Positions 1 to 8,917 of a DNA stretch of 64,000 nucleotides are shown one piece after another; positions within the stretch are counted from its first letter, which is position 1; each line of letters starts with the position of its first letter. The notes beneath the pieces are model-generated. The model was not told where the DNA came from, did not search any database, and worked only from the letters and a program-made list of their open reading frames with translations. The translations under genes and the position numbers were made by a program. Source of the stretch: JANQIO01 sp043585095 (GTDB taxonomy: Bacteria > Pseudomonadota > Gammaproteobacteria > Pseudomonadales > Halieaceae). The DNA lies in the NCBI GenBank assembly GCA_043585095.1, contig CP121321.1:2604001-2668000 (forward strand), written 5' to 3'.

Positions 1-1026
1 GCTCATCACGTTGATAGACCAGCCGGTCAATTCGCCGGCCAGGCGGACGTTCTGTCCACTGCGACCAATCGCCTGGGCGAGGTTCTCTTCGCTGACGGCA
101 ACGTCCATGGTTCCGCTGTCTTCGTCTACAACGATCGACTCGACTTCTGCAGGTGACATGGCGTTGATGACTAACTGCGCGGGGTTATCGTCCCACAGCA
201 CGATGTCTACCCGCTCGTTGTCCAACTCATTGGATACCGCTTGCACGCGTGAGCCGCGCATACCGACACAGGCACCGACTGGATCGATGCGACCGTCGTT
301 AGTTTTAACCGCGATCTTGGCGCGCGAACCCGGGTCGCGGGCTGCACTGCGGATTTCGATGACTTCTTCGGCTATTTCAGGAACTTCTATTTTGAAAAGC
401 TCGATGAGCATGGCCGGACAGGAGCGGCTCATAATGAGCTGCGGGCCGCGAGTCTCCTCGCTGATTTCCATGAGAATGGCGCGAACACGATCGTTTACGC
501 GAAAGGTTTCGCGACCGACAAGCTGCTCCCGCGGCAACAGGCCTTCGGCATTGTTACCCAAATCCATAATGACGTTGTCGCGGGTGACTTTTTTAACCGA
601 GCCACCCAGGAGCTCACCGATGCGGTCCTGATACTCTTCGACAACCTGTGCGCGCTCGGCATCACGAACACGCTGCACGATCACCTGCTTGGCGGTCTGC
701 GCGGCGATACGTCCGAAGCCAACGTTGTCGACAACTTCTTCATGTATATCGCCAATTTTAAGCTCAGAGCTGACTTCTGCCGCTTCTTCGGTTGTGAACT
801 GCGTGCCCAGCAAAGCCATTTCGTCGTCCGGAACGACCAACCAGCGACGCTTGGTCACGTAATCGCCGCTCTCACGATCGATCGTGACTTCGATATCCGC
901 TTCTTCGTCGTAGCGCTTCTTGGTGGCCGTGGCCAGCGCAAGTTCGATGGCTTCGAAAATAATGTCCTCAGAGACACCTTTCTCAGCGGATACTGCTTCA
1001 GCAACTAACAAGATTTCCTTGTTCAT
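1..1026 (-). CDS. nusA: Transcription termination/antitermination factor NusA (3' part off the window)
   Basis: NusA binds RNA polymerase and controls pausing, Rho-independent termination and rRNA antitermination. The 342 codons present read from an ATG at 1026 (MNKEILLVAEAVSAEKG) through the N-terminal polymerase-binding domain, the S1 domain (around residues 130-200) and the KH domains; GACVGMRGSRVQAV and EENLAQAIGRSGQNVRLA are the two KH GxxG-type motifs. The frame is still open at base 1, so the C-terminal acidic repeats and the stop lie outside the window. It lies 103 bp downstream of rimP on the same strand, the usual rimP-nusA-infB operon order. Identification is certain at family level. 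Confidence 0.97.
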   Translation of the reverse strand, partial: MNKEILLVAEAVSAEKGVSEDIIFEAIELALATATKKRYDEEADIEVTIDRESGDYVTKRRWLVVPDDEMALLGTQFTTEEAAEVSSELKIGDIHEEVVDNVGFGRIAAQTAKQVIVQRVRDAERAQVVEEYQDRIGELLGGSVKKVTRDNVIMDLGNNAEGLLPREQLVGRETFRVNDRVRAILMEISEETRGPQLIMSRSCPAMLIELFKIEVPEIAEEVIEIRSAARDPGSRAKIAVKTNDGRIDPVGACVGMRGSRVQAVSNELDNERVDIVLWDDNPAQLVINAMSPAEVESIVVDEDSGTMDVAVSEENLAQAIGRSGQNVRLAGELTGWSINVMS

Positions 1027-1129
1027 TCTCTTCTCGCCTGTGCACGCTGGGTGCTTTGTTCTCCGGGTCAGCCCGGGTTTAAGTATGTCTTGGTGACCGG
1101 CACCAATTCCTTCCAATATCGCTCTGTGC

Positions 1130-1585
1130 TTACACTCTGGGCTTCACCTGCGCCCGCTCTACCATGTCGTAAGGCAGTAGAAACTCTTCATCGTCGATCT
1201 GTACAACGACGTCGTCGCCTTCGACACCTTTCAGAGTGCCTTTAAACTTGCGACGGCCCTCGAATGGCCTGCGCAACCGTATCTCAATCCACTCGCCAAC
1301 GTAGCCGGCGTATTGCTCCGCTTGAAACAGCAGCCGGTCGATGCCCGGCGAGGATACCTCCAGGGTGTACTCACCTGTAATGGGGTCCTCTACATCCATC
1401 ACGCCACTAACGTGGTGGCTGACCGACGCACAATCATCAACGTTTACACCGCTCTCACTGTCCACATATAAACGCAGCAGTGTGTGTCGGCCTTGTGACA
1501 AATATTCGAGGCCCCACAGTGAAAAACCCAAGGCCTCTATCGTCGGCTTGAGTAGCTCCGCAATGGTGTCTTCTCGACTGGCCAC
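1130..1585 (-). CDS. rimP: Ribosome maturation factor RimP
   Basis: RimP assists late assembly of the 30S subunit. The 151-residue product has the usual length and the two-domain plan: an alpha/beta N-terminal domain with the conserved GLEYLSQGRHTLLRLYVDS stretch (about residues 25-43), then SSPGIDRLL and a C-terminal SH3-like barrel rich in acidic residues. It is the first gene of the rimP-nusA unit, transcribed leftwards. Its upstream region lies between a tRNA-fMet terminator and the start codon and carries a short tandem repeat array (1643-1702). Confidence 0.96.
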   Translation of the reverse strand: MASREDTIAELLKPTIEALGFSLWGLEYLSQGRHTLLRLYVDSESGVNVDDCASVSHHVSGVMDVEDPITGEYTLEVSSPGIDRLLFQAEQYAGYVGEWIEIRLRRPFEGRRKFKGTLKGVEGDDVVVQIDDEEFLLPYDMVERAQVKPRV

Positions 1586-1642
1586 TCAGCCTCCTGTCAA
1601 TTTAACGACAGCCGGCATCGCTGGCTGTTGCTTTGCTGTTTG

Positions 1643-1702
1643 CCACTTTCTCTGTGGCCCACTTTCTCTGTGGCCCACTTTCTTTTAGCCACTTTCTTTT
1701 AG
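1643..1702. repeat. Four-unit 14-16 bp tandem repeat upstream of rimP
   Basis: Four adjacent units share the core CCCACTTTCT: two end in CTGTGG (1643-1657 and 1658-1673) and two end in TTTAG (1674-1688 and 1689-1702). They lie between the tRNA-fMet terminator and rimP. The rest of the 382-bp gap (1586-1967) shows a short inverted repeat near 1609-1629 (ACAGCC/GGCTGT) and no supportable gene. No function is assigned. Confidence 0.7.
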
Positions 1703-1709
1703 CCAACAA

Positions 1710-1731
1710 AAAGCCCCTATAAAGGGGCTTT
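1710..1731 (-). terminator. Rho-independent terminator after tRNA-fMet
   Basis: Stem AAAGCCCC/GGGGCTTT with a TATAAA-type loop. On the minus strand the stem is followed by a run of five T. It lies about 236 bp downstream of the tRNA-fMet 3' end in the direction of transcription, so it separates the tRNA transcript from rimP-nusA. Confidence 0.75.
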
Positions 1732-1967
1732 CGGATATGCGCCAGTCTCAGTCTGGTGCATCGTTGGCAGCGAGAGTGGGTATCGGACCACATCATCTCG
1801 CTGGCTGCCGGCACAACCTTACAGGTGTGTGTCAGCGTTCCGGAAGCCAGCGCCCTTAGGCAGCTGTCATGCCGCGTCTCCCCTCTGTCACAATCGGCGG
1901 CAGCGTTATTACGCCGTCGCACTAATTTTGCAAAGAGGATGATGTAGCACATCACTTCCTCAACGTT

Positions 1968-2044
<77 letters not shown>

Positions 2045-2123
2045 TCAAAAACTCGTCTCCTGACAAACGCCCCTAGGCACTTTGTCACCGAACAGGTTTC
2101 TGGTCCTGTTCGAGAGGGCGCTA

Positions 2124-2152
2124 ATTATAGGGACGGTCCCTAGCAGGGTCAA
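2124..2152 (-). promoter_or_regulatory. Sigma-70 promoter of tRNA-fMet
   Basis: On the minus strand: -35 TTGACC (2147-2152), 17-bp spacer, consensus -10 TATAAT (2124-2129), then a G/C-rich stretch (GCGCCC) at the expected discriminator. A G/C-rich discriminator is typical of stringently controlled stable-RNA promoters. The tRNA starts about 80 bp downstream. Confidence 0.75.
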
Positions 2153-2246
2153 CCTGCGTAAGCGCAATCTCTTACGCTATTTATTGCCAGCGCGGCAAAG
2201 CGTAGGAGGAACGCACAGGCAGCGGACGCATAGAACTTTCGCCCAT

Positions 2247-2281
2247 AAAAAAAGCGCCCCACAACCGTGGAGCGCTTTTTG
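2247..2281 (-). terminator. Terminator after tRNA-Leu
   Basis: Stem AAAGCGC (2251-2257) with GCGCTTT (2272-2278), extended by CCAC/GTGG inside. Runs of A on the left and T on the right make it work in either direction. It follows the tRNA-Leu CCA end by a few bases and closes the ftsH-to-tRNA-Leu run. Confidence 0.85.
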
Positions 2282-2288
2282 TTTGTAA

Positions 2289-2374
2289 TGGTGCCGAAGG
2301 CGGGACTTGAACCCGCACGAGCATAGCTCACTACCCCCTCAAGATAGCGTGTCTACCAATTCCACCACTTCGGC
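2289..2374 (-). tRNA. tRNA-Leu (GAG)
   Basis: An 86-nt class II tRNA with a long variable arm, acceptor GCCGAAG/CTTCGGC, anticodon GAG in loop TTGAGGG, T-loop GGTTCAAGTCC and encoded CCA. It lies 42 bp downstream of the secG stop on the same strand and is followed by a terminator, so it is probably co-transcribed with secG. secG next to tRNA-Leu is a common gammaproteobacterial arrangement. Confidence 0.97.
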
Positions 2375-2416
2375 ATATCTTTAACGTTATTGCGGTATCC
2401 CCTGCTGTCGCTCGGC

Positions 2417-2812
2417 TTACTCAGAGTCAGGCAAGGAGGGAAGATCGCTACCGGAGTCTTCACCTGCACCCATCAGCCCGGAAGGAAGATCGTCCTGGGC
2501 CATCGGGATATCGCTTTCCATTGCCGGCTGCACTTGCTCACTGGCCGGAAGCGGAATCTCTAATTCGGTGCTAGCGACAGACTTGTCCTTCGCAACAATC
2601 GCCAGCCCAAAGCTGGTTACAAAGAATGCCGTTGCCAGAATCGCAGTCGCACGGGTGAGCACATTGCTGCCACCGCCGCTGCCAAACAGGGTCTGGGACG
2701 CGCCTGCGCCGAAGGAAGCACCCATCTCTGCACCCTTTCCCTGTTGAATCAGGATCAGGCCGATGATCGCCAGCGCGATCAACAGGTGAGCTATCAAAAT
2801 AATCTGTTCCAT
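2417..2812 (-). CDS. secG: Protein translocase subunit SecG
   Basis: SecG is the small accessory subunit of the inner-membrane SecYEG channel. The 131-residue product has two hydrophobic segments (about residues 3-22 and 54-72) joined by the conserved glycine-rich cytoplasmic loop, with QQGKGAEMGASFGAG followed by SQTLFGSGGG. The C-terminal tail is acidic and low in complexity, as is usual. It lies one base downstream of tpiA and upstream of tRNA-Leu. Confidence 0.96.
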   Translation of the reverse strand: MEQIILIAHLLIALAIIGLILIQQGKGAEMGASFGAGASQTLFGSGGGSNVLTRATAILATAFFVTSFGLAIVAKDKSVASTELEIPLPASEQVQPAMESDIPMAQDDLPSGLMGAGEDSGSDLPSLPDSE

Positions 2813-2813
2813 C

Positions 2814-3575
2814 TTATTCCTGTGTCGCCTTTATGATGGCGATAAAATCGTCTGCATTCAGCGATGCGCCGCCAATCAGCCCACCGTCTATATCATCCTG
2901 CGAAAACAGGGTTTTCGCGTTGTCTGGCTTAACGCTTCCTCCGTAGAGTAGGCGGACCTGCTGTGCCAAGGCCTCGGACCGGCTGGCAACGGTTGCCCTG
3001 ATAAAGGCATGCATTGCCTGCGCCTGCTCCGGCGTCGCTGTTTCCCCGGTGCCAATCGCCCAGACAGGTTCATAGGCGATAACATCGGTCGCTTGTACGT
3101 CGGCCAGAACCGCATTGAGCTGCGCCGCTACAACTGCTTCTGCGCCGCCGGTTTCGCGCTGCGCCAGTGTTTCACCGATACAGATGATCGGCGTCATACC
3201 CTGCGCTCGTGCCTGCGATGCCTGGTCTTTCACCACGACGTCCGACTCGCCGGCCGACCGCCGTTCAGAATGCCCAACAATGACCCAGCGACATCCGAAC
3301 TCGGCCAGCATTGATGCAGCGACATCGCCAGTATGAGCGCCCTGCTCAAAGCCACTACAGGTCTGTGCTGCGACCGTCACCTGCTCCGCTGTTTCCGTAA
3401 CCGCTCCGGCGATCAACGATCGCACCTGAGAGATGTAAGGGAACGGTGGAGCAACAACAATATCGCAGCACTCTGCTGGTTCTGCTGCCAAAATGCCCGC
3501 CATGAGCGTCTCAATGGAGTCGCTGTTGCCGTGCATTTTCCAGTTACCTGCTACCAGCTTGCGACGCATGGTCAT
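2814..3575 (-). CDS. tpiA: Triose-phosphate isomerase
   Basis: Interconverts dihydroxyacetone phosphate and glyceraldehyde 3-phosphate in the cytosol. A (beta/alpha)8 protein of 253 residues. Visible active-site elements are Lys13 in NWKMHG, the catalytic His in IVGHSERR (near residue 100), the catalytic Glu in AYEPVWAIGTG (near 170), and the phosphate-binding GGSV and GGA motifs at the C-terminus. Two in-frame ATGs (3575 and 3569) are both plausible starts. It sits between glmM and secG on the same strand. Confidence 0.97.
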   Translation of the reverse strand: MTMRRKLVAGNWKMHGNSDSIETLMAGILAAEPAECCDIVVAPPFPYISQVRSLIAGAVTETAEQVTVAAQTCSGFEQGAHTGDVAASMLAEFGCRWVIVGHSERRSAGESDVVVKDQASQARAQGMTPIICIGETLAQRETGGAEAVVAAQLNAVLADVQATDVIAYEPVWAIGTGETATPEQAQAMHAFIRATVASRSEALAQQVRLLYGGSVKPDNAKTLFSQDDIDGGLIGGASLNADDFIAIIKATQE

Positions 3576-3630
3576 TCCCGGAAAAAACGGGCGGCAATCT
3601 TAACCAAGAAGGCCTGAACATACAACACAA

Positions 3631-4968
3631 CTAGGCGCCGCCTAATAGTCGCTGGACTTGCTGTGAGAGCTGCTCGCATACCGCTTGCACCTGACTCGCT
3701 TCACGCCCCTCCACCATAACCCGCACCACAGGCTCGGTACCCGAAGCGCGCAGTAGCACGCGCCCTGATTCTGCGAGCTGCTCTTCGGCCGCGGCCACGG
3801 CGGCACTAAGTTCGACGTGATCTTCCAGGTTTATGCGCTCCGCAACTTTCACGTTAATCATCAACTGCGGGTACTTCTGCATCCCCGTGCGCAGCGCAGC
3901 CAGAGAACTGTCGCTTGCGCGTATTGCGACCAGCACCTGCAGGGCCGCGACAATACCGTCGCCGGTTGTGGTGAGGTCCGCGCAGATAATGTGTCCTGAG
4001 GACTCACCACCAAGGTCCCAGCCATGTTGCTGCATCAGCTCATTGACATAGCGGTCACCGACCTGTGCTCGGACAAAATCGATACCCCGCTCCTTAAGCG
4101 CCAATTCCATCCCCAGATTCGACATCAAGGTGCCCACCACGCCGGCGCTACGCCGATGTGCCGCGATGATGAACAGCAATTCGTCTCCATCCACGGCACT
4201 GCCGTCGCGGTCTACAAACAGCACCCGGTCGCCGTCTCCGTCAAACGCTATACCGAGATCGGCCCCTTCGTTGACCACCCTTTCGCCAAGTGCTCGCATA
4301 TCCGTTGAGCCCCTTTCGGCATTGATGTTGAAACCATCTGGCTCAGCACCGATGGCGATCACCTCAGCCCCAAGCTCGGAAAACACGCTGGGAGCGATGT
4401 GATAGGTGGCACCGTTGGCGCAATCGATGACTAACTTACAGCCGCGCAGGGAAAACTGCGGCGGCACCGTCGATTTGCAAAATTCAATGTAGCGACCCGC
4501 TGCGTCAACAACCCGTTGCGCCTTACCAATATCCCGGGAGCACACCGTTTGCAGGGGGCCTTCCAACTCTGCTTCAATAGCCAACTCAACATCGTCAGCC
4601 AGCTTTTCGCCGCGGGCATTGAAAAATTTGATGCCGTTGTCTTCGAAAGGATTGTGGGAAGCACTGATAACAATGCCGGCGGCGGCACGCTGGGTGCGCG
4701 TCATCAAAGCGACACCCGGAGTCGGCATAGGGCCCAGCAACTTTACGTCCACGCCCGCAGCCACTAGCCCGGCTTCCAATGCGGACTCGAACATATAGCC
4801 GGATACCCGCGTGTCCTTGCCGATAATTACCGTACTGCGTGCGCCTGGCTCGGTAGCAGAAAACACTCTGCCGCAGGCCCAACCCAACTTAAGCATGAAG
4901 TCGGGCGTAATCGGCGAGACACCGACGTGGCCGCGTATCCCGTCGGTGCCAAAGTGGCGTTTCTGCAT
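3631..4968 (-). CDS. glmM: Phosphoglucosamine mutase
   Basis: Converts glucosamine 6-phosphate to glucosamine 1-phosphate on the route to UDP-GlcNAc, for peptidoglycan and LPS. The 445-residue alpha-D-phosphohexomutase shows all four domains: the active-site phosphoserine loop ISASHNP (Ser104, equivalent to Ser102 of E. coli GlmM), the metal loop DGDGDR, the sugar-recognition GGESSGH and the C-terminal phosphate site RASGTEPVVRV. It lies 51 bp downstream of folP, keeping the ftsH-folP-glmM order of E. coli. Confidence 0.97.
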   Translation of the reverse strand: MQKRHFGTDGIRGHVGVSPITPDFMLKLGWACGRVFSATEPGARSTVIIGKDTRVSGYMFESALEAGLVAAGVDVKLLGPMPTPGVALMTRTQRAAAGIVISASHNPFEDNGIKFFNARGEKLADDVELAIEAELEGPLQTVCSRDIGKAQRVVDAAGRYIEFCKSTVPPQFSLRGCKLVIDCANGATYHIAPSVFSELGAEVIAIGAEPDGFNINAERGSTDMRALGERVVNEGADLGIAFDGDGDRVLFVDRDGSAVDGDELLFIIAAHRRSAGVVGTLMSNLGMELALKERGIDFVRAQVGDRYVNELMQQHGWDLGGESSGHIICADLTTTGDGIVAALQVLVAIRASDSSLAALRTGMQKYPQLMINVKVAERINLEDHVELSAAVAAAEEQLAESGRVLLRASGTEPVVRVMVEGREASQVQAVCEQLSQQVQRLLGGA

Positions 4969-5019
4969 GGTCTCTCCTGCTGCGATTACTGAGCTAGCCC
5001 AGCCTGACAGGCCAAGTCG

Positions 5020-5823
5020 TTAGTAAGGGCCAGCTATCGCACTGACCATGGCCAGTGCGTCGGCGGTCTCTTTTACATCGTGGGTGCGTATTATGCTGGC
5101 GCCGCGATCCGCCGCCAAGACCGCTAGCGAAAGGCTGGCGGCCAAGCGCTCATCGACACCACGGCCGATGAGTTTTCCAATCAGTGATTTTCGCGACAGC
5201 CCGACCAAAACCGGAAAGCCCGCCTCGGCCAAGGCGGGCAGCCCGCGCAGCAGCGCCAAATTGTGCTCCACGCTTTTGCCAAAGCCAAACCCGGGATCGA
5301 GGATAATATTGCCGCGATCAACGCCCGCTGCAAGCGCCAACTCAACCCGCTCCAGCAGCCAGCCGCGGACCTCAGCGACCACGTCAGAGTAATGGGGGTT
5401 GGCCTGCATGGTGGTGGGCTCGCCCTGCATGTGCATAAAGCAAACGGGGAGGTTTAATGCGGCAGCGGTTTCCAGCGCGCCTTTCCGAGAAAGTGCTCGC
5501 ACGTCGTTGAGCAGTCCTGCGCCTGCCGCGGCGGCGGCGCGCATCACTTCTGGCGAACTGGTATCCACAGACAACGTGACATCGACTTCTGCCGACAGTG
5601 CCTCAATGCAAGGTATGACCCGGTCTAATTCTTGCTGGGTGCTGACAGCCGTCGCACCGGGTCGTGTGGATTCGCCGCCAACATCAAGAATATGAGCACC
5701 GTCGGCGACCATTTGTTGGGCGCGCGCCTTGATGGCGTCTATCGCGGGTTTGCCGGCGGTAAAGAGTTTACCCCCGTCAGAAAACGAGTCGGGGGTGATA
5801 TTCATCACCCCCATTATTTGCAA
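5020..5823 (-). CDS. folP: Dihydropteroate synthase
   Basis: Condenses 6-hydroxymethyl-7,8-dihydropterin pyrophosphate with p-aminobenzoate in folate synthesis. A TIM-barrel protein with MGVMNITPDSFSDGG at the start, DVGGESTRPGA (about residues 47-57), LSVDTSSP, ILDPGFGFGK and a C-terminal IIRTHDVKET. The N-terminus is short: an upstream TAA leaves only CTG, TTG (5823, used here) or ATG (5814) as starts. The gap to the upstream ftsH stop is 25 bp, so the two are almost certainly co-transcribed. Confidence 0.95.
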   Translation of the reverse strand: MQIMGVMNITPDSFSDGGKLFTAGKPAIDAIKARAQQMVADGAHILDVGGESTRPGATAVSTQQELDRVIPCIEALSAEVDVTLSVDTSSPEVMRAAAAAGAGLLNDVRALSRKGALETAAALNLPVCFMHMQGEPTTMQANPHYSDVVAEVRGWLLERVELALAAGVDRGNIILDPGFGFGKSVEHNLALLRGLPALAEAGFPVLVGLSRKSLIGKLIGRGVDERLAASLSLAVLAADRGASIIRTHDVKETADALAMVSAIAGPY

Positions 5824-5848
5824 GTTCAGTGTGGTTTACCGAGCGGAA

Positions 5849-7774
5849 TCAATGTTCCTGAGCAGGGCCACCGATCGGGCCTTCTCGACCTCGATCATCC
5901 GACTCGCTTGAGTCTGTCTGACCGCTGTCTGGATTGGGCGCGTCTCCGCCATCACCCCAGTCGGGGGGATCGGGCACACGACCTTCCATAATGGCATCGA
6001 TTTGGCCGCTGTCGATTGTCTCGTAGGTCATCAGGGCCTCAGCCATCATGTCGAGCTTTTCGCGATTTTCCTCAAGAATACCTTCTGCGACTTTGTAGCA
6101 GGTATCGATGATGCTGCGCACTTCTTCGTCAATCTGGCGGGCAGTCTCACCCGAGACAGCCGTACTGTTTTGGCCTGCGCTGCGTCCTAAAAAGACCTCT
6201 TCGCCGCCTTCGTCATACTTGAGCGGCCCCATCTTGTCCGACAGTCCCCACTTGGTGACCATATTTCGGGCAATTTCAGTTGCCCGCTCGATATCGTTGG
6301 ACGCACCTGTGGTCACGCCATCCTTGCCAAGAGTCATCTCTTCAGCGATTCGACCACCGAACAAACTGCAGATCTGGCTGGTGATGTGACGGCGGCTATG
6401 GCTGTAACGATCTTCCTCGGGCAGGAACATGGTGACGCCCAGAGCACGCCCGCGTGGAATGATGCTGACCTTGTAGACCGGGTCGTGTTCGGGCACCAGT
6501 CTACCGACAATGGCATGACCAGCTTCGTGGTAGGCCGTATTGAGCTTCTCTTTCTCGGACATAACCATCGACTTGCGCTCAGCACCCATCATGATCTTGT
6601 CTTTGGCAAGCTCGAACTGCTCCATACCGACTAAACGAACCCCGGCGCGAGCGGCAAACAAGGCCGCCTCATTTACCAGGTTGGCCAGATCCGCGCCGGA
6701 AAAACCGGGCGTTCCTCGCGCTATGAGAGCCGCTTTAACATCATCAGCCAAGGGCACTTTGCGCATGTGGACTTTCAGTATCTGCTCACGCCCGCGGATG
6801 TCGGGCAGCCCGACCACTACCTGACGGTCAAAGCGGCCTGGCCGAAGCAGTGCCGGGTCCAGAACGTCGGGCCTGTTAGTCGCGGCGATCACAATCACGC
6901 CATCGTTCACCTCGAAACCGTCCATTTCGACCAGCAGCTGGTTAAGCGTCTGTTCACGCTCGTCGTGACCGCCGCCCAGGCCCGCGCCGCGGTGGCGACC
7001 CACCGCGTCAATTTCGTCAATAAAGATGATGCAGGGTGCCTGCTTTTTGGCCTGATCGAACATGTCTCGCACGCGAGATGCGCCGACACCGACAAACATT
7101 TCTACGAAGTCAGAACCGGAAATGGAAAAGAAGGGTACTTTGGCTTCGCCCGCGATGGCCTTGGCCAACAGTGTTTTACCGGTACCCGGTTGACCCACCA
7201 TCAACACACCACGTGGAATACGGCCACCAAGACGTTGGAACTTGCCGGGATCACGCAGAAACTCCACCAATTCCTGGACGTCTTCTTTGGCCTCATCTAC
7301 GCCGGCAACATCCGCGAATGTGGTGTGAATCTGATCTTCACCCAGCAGACGAGCCTTGCTTTTACCGAAGCTCATTGGACCGCCGCGACCGCCAGCACCA
7401 CCCTGCATCTGCCGCATGAAAAACATGAACACGGCAATAATGATCAGGATTGGGAAGCAGGCAACCAGCAATTGAGTCCACAGGCTTTGCTGCTCGGGCT
7501 TGCGGCCCTCGATCTCAACGTTGTGCGCCAATAAGTCATCAATCAGTTTGGGATCTTCCAGCATCGGCCGGATCGTCTCAAACTGACTGTTGTTATAGCG
7601 CTCACCGGAGATAGTCAGGCCATCGATCACGACCTTCTGTACCTGGTCGCGCTGTATTTCTTCTATGAACTCGGAATACCCGAGCTGCTCTGTGGGCTGC
7701 TGCATATTGAAGTTTTGGAAAACCGAGAGCAGCACCGCTGCAATCACCAGCCACAGGAGTAAGTTCTTTGCCAT
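5849..7774 (-). CDS. ftsH: Membrane-anchored ATP-dependent zinc metalloprotease FtsH
   Basis: Degrades misfolded membrane proteins and regulators such as LpxC and sigma-32. Features in order: TM1 (LLLWLVIAAVLLSVF), a periplasmic domain, TM2 near residues 105-122, AAA Walker A GQPGTGKT, Walker B with IIFIDEID, the second region of homology with ATNRPDVLDPALLRPGRFD, and the zinc motif HEAGH. The C-terminal tail is acidic. The start is placed at the ATG at 7774 (MAKNLLLWLVI), matching the E. coli N-terminus; an upstream in-frame TTG at 7783 is the alternative. It stands between rlmE and folP as in E. coli. Confidence 0.97.
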   Translation of the reverse strand: MAKNLLLWLVIAAVLLSVFQNFNMQQPTEQLGYSEFIEEIQRDQVQKVVIDGLTISGERYNNSQFETIRPMLEDPKLIDDLLAHNVEIEGRKPEQQSLWTQLLVACFPILIIIAVFMFFMRQMQGGAGGRGGPMSFGKSKARLLGEDQIHTTFADVAGVDEAKEDVQELVEFLRDPGKFQRLGGRIPRGVLMVGQPGTGKTLLAKAIAGEAKVPFFSISGSDFVEMFVGVGASRVRDMFDQAKKQAPCIIFIDEIDAVGRHRGAGLGGGHDEREQTLNQLLVEMDGFEVNDGVIVIAATNRPDVLDPALLRPGRFDRQVVVGLPDIRGREQILKVHMRKVPLADDVKAALIARGTPGFSGADLANLVNEAALFAARAGVRLVGMEQFELAKDKIMMGAERKSMVMSEKEKLNTAYHEAGHAIVGRLVPEHDPVYKVSIIPRGRALGVTMFLPEEDRYSHSRRHITSQICSLFGGRIAEEMTLGKDGVTTGASNDIERATEIARNMVTKWGLSDKMGPLKYDEGGEEVFLGRSAGQNSTAVSGETARQIDEEVRSIIDTCYKVAEGILEENREKLDMMAEALMTYETIDSGQIDAIMEGRVPDPPDWGDGGDAPNPDSGQTDSSESDDRGREGPIGGPAQEH

Positions 7775-7883
7775 ATCGTTCAAGGCCTTTTACCTCTTCT
7801 ATCCCTCATGGGACGAACCTTTTATGTTACTTGTTTTGCACCGGCATCACCATGATGGGGAAAAAGCCAGCCATTTCAATTGC

Positions 7884-8525
7884 TTAGCCCTTATAACCCG
7901 TGCCTACCAAATACACTTCACGCGAGCGTGGGCGGGATGCCTCGGGCTTGCGCGTTAAAACCCTTTCGAAATTGCTACGCGTGTCGCGTAAAAGTGGGTC
8001 AAACCCTTCGCCTTGGAACACCTTGCTCAAGAAGGCGCCGCCGGGCTTCAGGGCCTGTCTGGCGAGGTCTAGTGCTAACTCCACCAGATACATGGAGCGC
8101 GGCTGATCAACCGCCGTCATACCACTCATGTTGGGGGCCATATCTGAAATCACAAGGTCCGCACCGGCGGGGCCCACCAATTCCAGTATAGCGCCCAATA
8201 TAGATTCTTCAGTGAAATCGCCCTGAATAAACTGTACGTCCTCGATACTATCCATGGGCAGAATGTCTGACGCTATGACGCGTCCGCGCGTACCGACGAT
8301 GCTGGCAGCCACCTGCGACCAACCGCCCGGCGCTGAGCCCAAATCAATTACCGTACTACCGGGCTTGATCAATTTATCGCGCTGCTGAATCTCCAACAGC
8401 TTGTAGCAGGCACGGGACCGGTAACCCTCACGTTGTGCTTTTTGCACAAAGTGATCGCTGTGGTGTTCTCTGAGCCAGGCTTTACTGGAAGATTTTTTAC
8501 GGGGCACGATGTGTTGGCCTGCCAA
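7884..8525 (-). CDS. rlmE: 23S rRNA 2'-O-ribose (U2552) methyltransferase
   Basis: Methylates U2552 in the A-loop of 23S rRNA using S-adenosylmethionine (also called FtsJ/RrmJ). The 213-residue protein has the SAM motif DLGSAPGGWSQV, the K-D-K-E catalytic series (Lys in the YRSRACYKL region, Asp in ISDMAPNMSG, Lys in AFLSKVFQGEGF, and a C-terminal Glu in SREVYLVG). It is upstream of ftsH on the same strand and diverges from yhbY across a 62-bp gap, the E. coli layout. Confidence 0.96.
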   Translation of the reverse strand: MAGQHIVPRKKSSSKAWLREHHSDHFVQKAQREGYRSRACYKLLEIQQRDKLIKPGSTVIDLGSAPGGWSQVAASIVGTRGRVIASDILPMDSIEDVQFIQGDFTEESILGAILELVGPAGADLVISDMAPNMSGMTAVDQPRSMYLVELALDLARQALKPGGAFLSKVFQGEGFDPLLRDTRSNFERVLTRKPEASRPRSREVYLVGTGYKG

Positions 8526-8587
8526 GTTGGGCGGGTTCGCGTAGAATACCGCGCCACACGTCAGGATGATACGAAGCAGCGCTAGTC

Positions 8588-8887
8588 ATGAGCAAACAAG
8601 ACCAGAAACATCTACGCGCCATAGGCCACAAGTTAAAACCTATTGTGATGGTCGCGGGCAACGGCCTGAGCGAAGGCGTAATGGCTGAAATCGAGCGGGC
8701 GCTCAGCGATCACGAACTGATCAAGGTCAAAGTCGCCGTCGGTGACAAAGATGACCGGGACGCAATAGCGGCGCAAATTTGCTCCGATACAGGCGCGACC
8801 CTGGTGCAGTCCACTGGAGGCGTGTTGCTATTACTGCGCACTACGGCCCAACCGGACCCGCGCTTATCTAATCTGTTGCGCTACTGA
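8588..8887 (+). CDS. yhbY: CRS1/YhbY (CRM)-domain RNA-binding protein
   Basis: Small ribosome-associated RNA-binding protein thought to act in 50S maturation. The 99-residue product is a single CRM domain with LRAIGHKLKPIVMVAGNGLSEG at the N-terminus carrying the signature GNGLSE loop, and a central LIKVKV strand. It is divergent from rlmE, as in E. coli. Binding of pre-50S particles is known for the family, not visible here. Confidence 0.93.
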   Translation: MSKQDQKHLRAIGHKLKPIVMVAGNGLSEGVMAEIERALSDHELIKVKVAVGDKDDRDAIAAQICSDTGATLVQSTGGVLLLLRTTAQPDPRLSNLLRY

Positions 8888-8917
8888 GCGCCAGACATCA
8901 CGCCAATCATGGAGTAA

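Noticed and set aside
1602..1955. Open frames on both strands in the rimP-tRNA-fMet gap
   Set aside because: No ribosome site, compositional pattern of chance frames, and they cross a terminator hairpin and a tandem repeat.
6767..7534. 255-codon plus-strand frame opposite ftsH
   Set aside because: The ftsH frame covers the stretch with all motifs; the antisense frame has no start signal or domain.
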